Of a DNA stretch of 43,123 nucleotides, positions 41,772 to 43,123 are shown piece after piece. The notes below the pieces were generated by a model. It was given only the letters and a program-made list of their open reading frames with translations, was not told the DNA's origin and searched no databases. How positions within the stretch are numbered: position 1 is the first letter of the stretch; every line of letters starts with the position of its first letter. The position numbers and the translations under genes were made by a program. Origin of the DNA: an uncultured Ignavibacteria bacterium. GTDB lineage: Bacteria > Bacteroidota > Ignavibacteria > Kapaibacteriales > UBA2268. The stretch covers positions 1 through 43,123 of the forward strand of contig CAIOZA010000031.1 in the NCBI GenBank assembly GCA_903862655.1, in the 5' to 3' direction.

Positions 41772-43123
41772 AAACGACAATTAAAACCTTGATTTTTATT
41801 GTTGCTTTATCCCTTTGGATAAATTCAGTATATTCTCAAGATGAACCGGAATTTGTTAAAATCCATACACCTCTTGGACACGAGCCAGTAAATAATAAGC
41901 TGGTTTTAACATCAACTTCGAACGAAGTTCAAGTTGAACAAAGCAAACAGGCTTGGCTCTATAGCGGAGGGTTGTTTAAAAAAGATTCAGGAGCAAGTAC
42001 GTTCACCGAAATGAATAATTATTTATCCGAACAAAGAGTTCTGTGTATGGATATTGTTGGTGAAAATATTTATATCGGTACCGAAAATGGCATTTATCTC
42101 TCAACAACCTATGGTGATACATGGCTTGAACAAGCCAATGATGGAATTGACAATTTACCTGGAAAAAAGATTAATGCAATTTCAGTAGGAACCAATAAAA
42201 TTTTTGCGTGTACCGATAGTGGGCTTTATAGTTCCACAGACAGCTGTGTTTCCTGGGTACAATTTTTAAATGATAGAGTTATAACATGTATCGAATATGG
42301 AATAGGGGACACAATTTATGCAGGTGTTAAAATTAGTTATCCAGGTGTCTATAAATCTACAGATTACGGCTTGACATGGAACAGAACAAGCCTTGATCTT
42401 CAAACACTTTGCTTAAAATATTATGCCACTCATTTATACGCAGGTACAGAAAGTGATTTAAATAAATCTACAAATGGCGGTGTTAGTTGGGATGCACTTT
42501 ACTCAGAAGACAAGGTATCATCAATTTATATTGACAGCTCTAATATTTATATTGGAACTGATATCAAAGGCAGTTTTCGGTCAACGAATGGTGGTGTCTC
42601 GTTTAACACAATAAATACTGGTTTGCCAAATAAGCCTTCTCCTAATCAACAAGATTATTATACCTTAAATTCACTTCAAAGATTTAACGATGAACTTTTT
42701 GCTGCAACTGATACTGGATTATATAAGACTGTGCTTTCAAGTATATCATGGTCGGATTGTAATGTTGAAGATGATTATTTTAGAAGTGGTACGGAAACAG
42801 AAAAATTGACAAATATGGTTTTCATTGACAATACACCCAATACCGCTCAACTTTGGGTAGCTTGCTGGGGGGGGCCAAAGTGGGAATCTGCGTCTATGAT
42901 CAGGGATAGGGCTTACCCCTTGAATCCCCCAAATTTTCCGAATTATTTATGTCATACTTTTGCCTGGCATTTTAGTGAAGGCGGTGAAAGTGGAGTTGAC
43001 TTGCTAGGACCTAATACAATGAGATATATTCCATGGGGTGCTGATTCAATAGGTTGGGGTAAGGAAAATTGGGATTACATACAAACTGTTTGGAACGACA
43101 CGCTCTGGGATAAAGTAACTTAC
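41768..43123 (+). CDS. Secreted Asp-box propeller protein (3' partial)
   Basis: The frame is open from the ATG at 41768 to the window edge: 452 codons without a stop. The start overlaps the previous stop (ATGA), so translation is coupled. A signal peptide (MKTTIKTLIFIVALSLWI, then YSQDEP; cleavage near residue 23-24) precedes a propeller with Asp-box motifs: STTYGDTWLEQ, SSTDSCVSWVQF, KSTDYGLTWNRT, KSTNGGVSWDAL and RSTNGGVSFNTI. From about residue 350 the sequence changes to a tryptophan-rich region (FIDNTPNTAQLW, WACWGGPKWESAS, HTFAWHF, GENWDYIQTVW-like) that may be another domain. A sorting domain, if any, lies beyond the window. Confidence 0.85.
   Translation, partial: MKTTIKTLIFIVALSLWINSVYSQDEPEFVKIHTPLGHEPVNNKLVLTSTSNEVQVEQSKQAWLYSGGLFKKDSGASTFTEMNNYLSEQRVLCMDIVGENIYIGTENGIYLSTTYGDTWLEQANDGIDNLPGKKINAISVGTNKIFACTDSGLYSSTDSCVSWVQFLNDRVITCIEYGIGDTIYAGVKISYPGVYKSTDYGLTWNRTSLDLQTLCLKYYATHLYAGTESDLNKSTNGGVSWDALYSEDKVSSIYIDSSNIYIGTDIKGSFRSTNGGVSFNTINTGLPNKPSPNQQDYYTLNSLQRFNDELFAATDTGLYKTVLSSISWSDCNVEDDYFRSGTETEKLTNMVFIDNTPNTAQLWVACWGGPKWESASMIRDRAYPLNPPNFPNYLCHTFAWHFSEGGESGVDLLGPNTMRYIPWGADSIGWGKENWDYIQTVWNDTLWDKVTY

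Overview
The window looks like an AT-rich chromosomal segment from a bacterium of the Ignavibacteria/Kapabacteria side of the Bacteroidota-Chlorobi group. Three things suggest this. At least six encoded proteins are secreted and end in a type IX secretion (T9SS) type A sorting domain. A flagellar block, fliL-fliM-fliN-fliO, is present, which most gliding Bacteroidota lack. Clear Shine-Dalgarno sequences (for example AGGAGG before fliN) occur, unlike in core Bacteroidetes. The lineage is inferred from gene content only. I saw no rRNA, tRNA, CRISPR array or transposase.

Layout. 1-8829: the 3' end of a T9SS protein, sppA on the minus strand, a small IPT-like lipoprotein, two tandem T9SS proteins (the first an Asp-box propeller), and a minus-strand lipoprotein. 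9270-15482: a very large soluble hybrid histidine kinase (PocR, six PAS, HisKA, HATPase, receiver), a small membrane protein, a FISUMP lipoprotein and a membrane-anchored protein. 15709-20590: a half-length ClpB without its first AAA ring, a polytopic membrane protein with TPRs, a short-chain dehydrogenase, a DUF1648 protein and a 12-cysteine mini-protein. 20690-25671: prfA, a secreted S9 peptidase and a methyltransferase. 25989-28626: the flagellar switch and export genes. 28858-36158 (all minus): a T9SS protein with nine exact 29-residue repeats, an MsbA-like ABC exporter and two T9SS proteins. 36262-36829: a MazF-type toxin and its antitoxin. 37003-39984: a secreted fusion of a ChaN-like domain with an M1 metallopeptidase. 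40398-43123: a trimeric-fibre-like secreted protein, overlapped (ATGA) by an Asp-box propeller gene that runs off the window.

The most unusual feature is a set of short palindromes inside coding sequence. Five of the T9SS sorting domains carry in-frame palindromic elements at two fixed places, on either side of the conserved 'DVRIYNxxGQ' strand. Slot 1 holds a 28-29 bp GTAGGGGC...CTTAC palindrome in every case, with two different cores. Slot 2 holds several sequence-unrelated palindromes. Related palindromes also sit between genes. This resembles the Rickettsia palindromic elements in principle, but here the insertions are confined to one secretion-signal domain. Two adjacent genes share this cassette at 144 of 146 bases while the rest of each gene is unrelated, so the sorting signal appears to move or be converted as a unit.

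Other points worth a second look are the stand-alone half ClpB, the ChaN-M1 fusion, the 29-residue repeat protein, a pentanucleotide repeat in the signal-peptide region of a surface-protein gene (possible phase variation), and a FliN that carries a FliM-like CheY-binding peptide.
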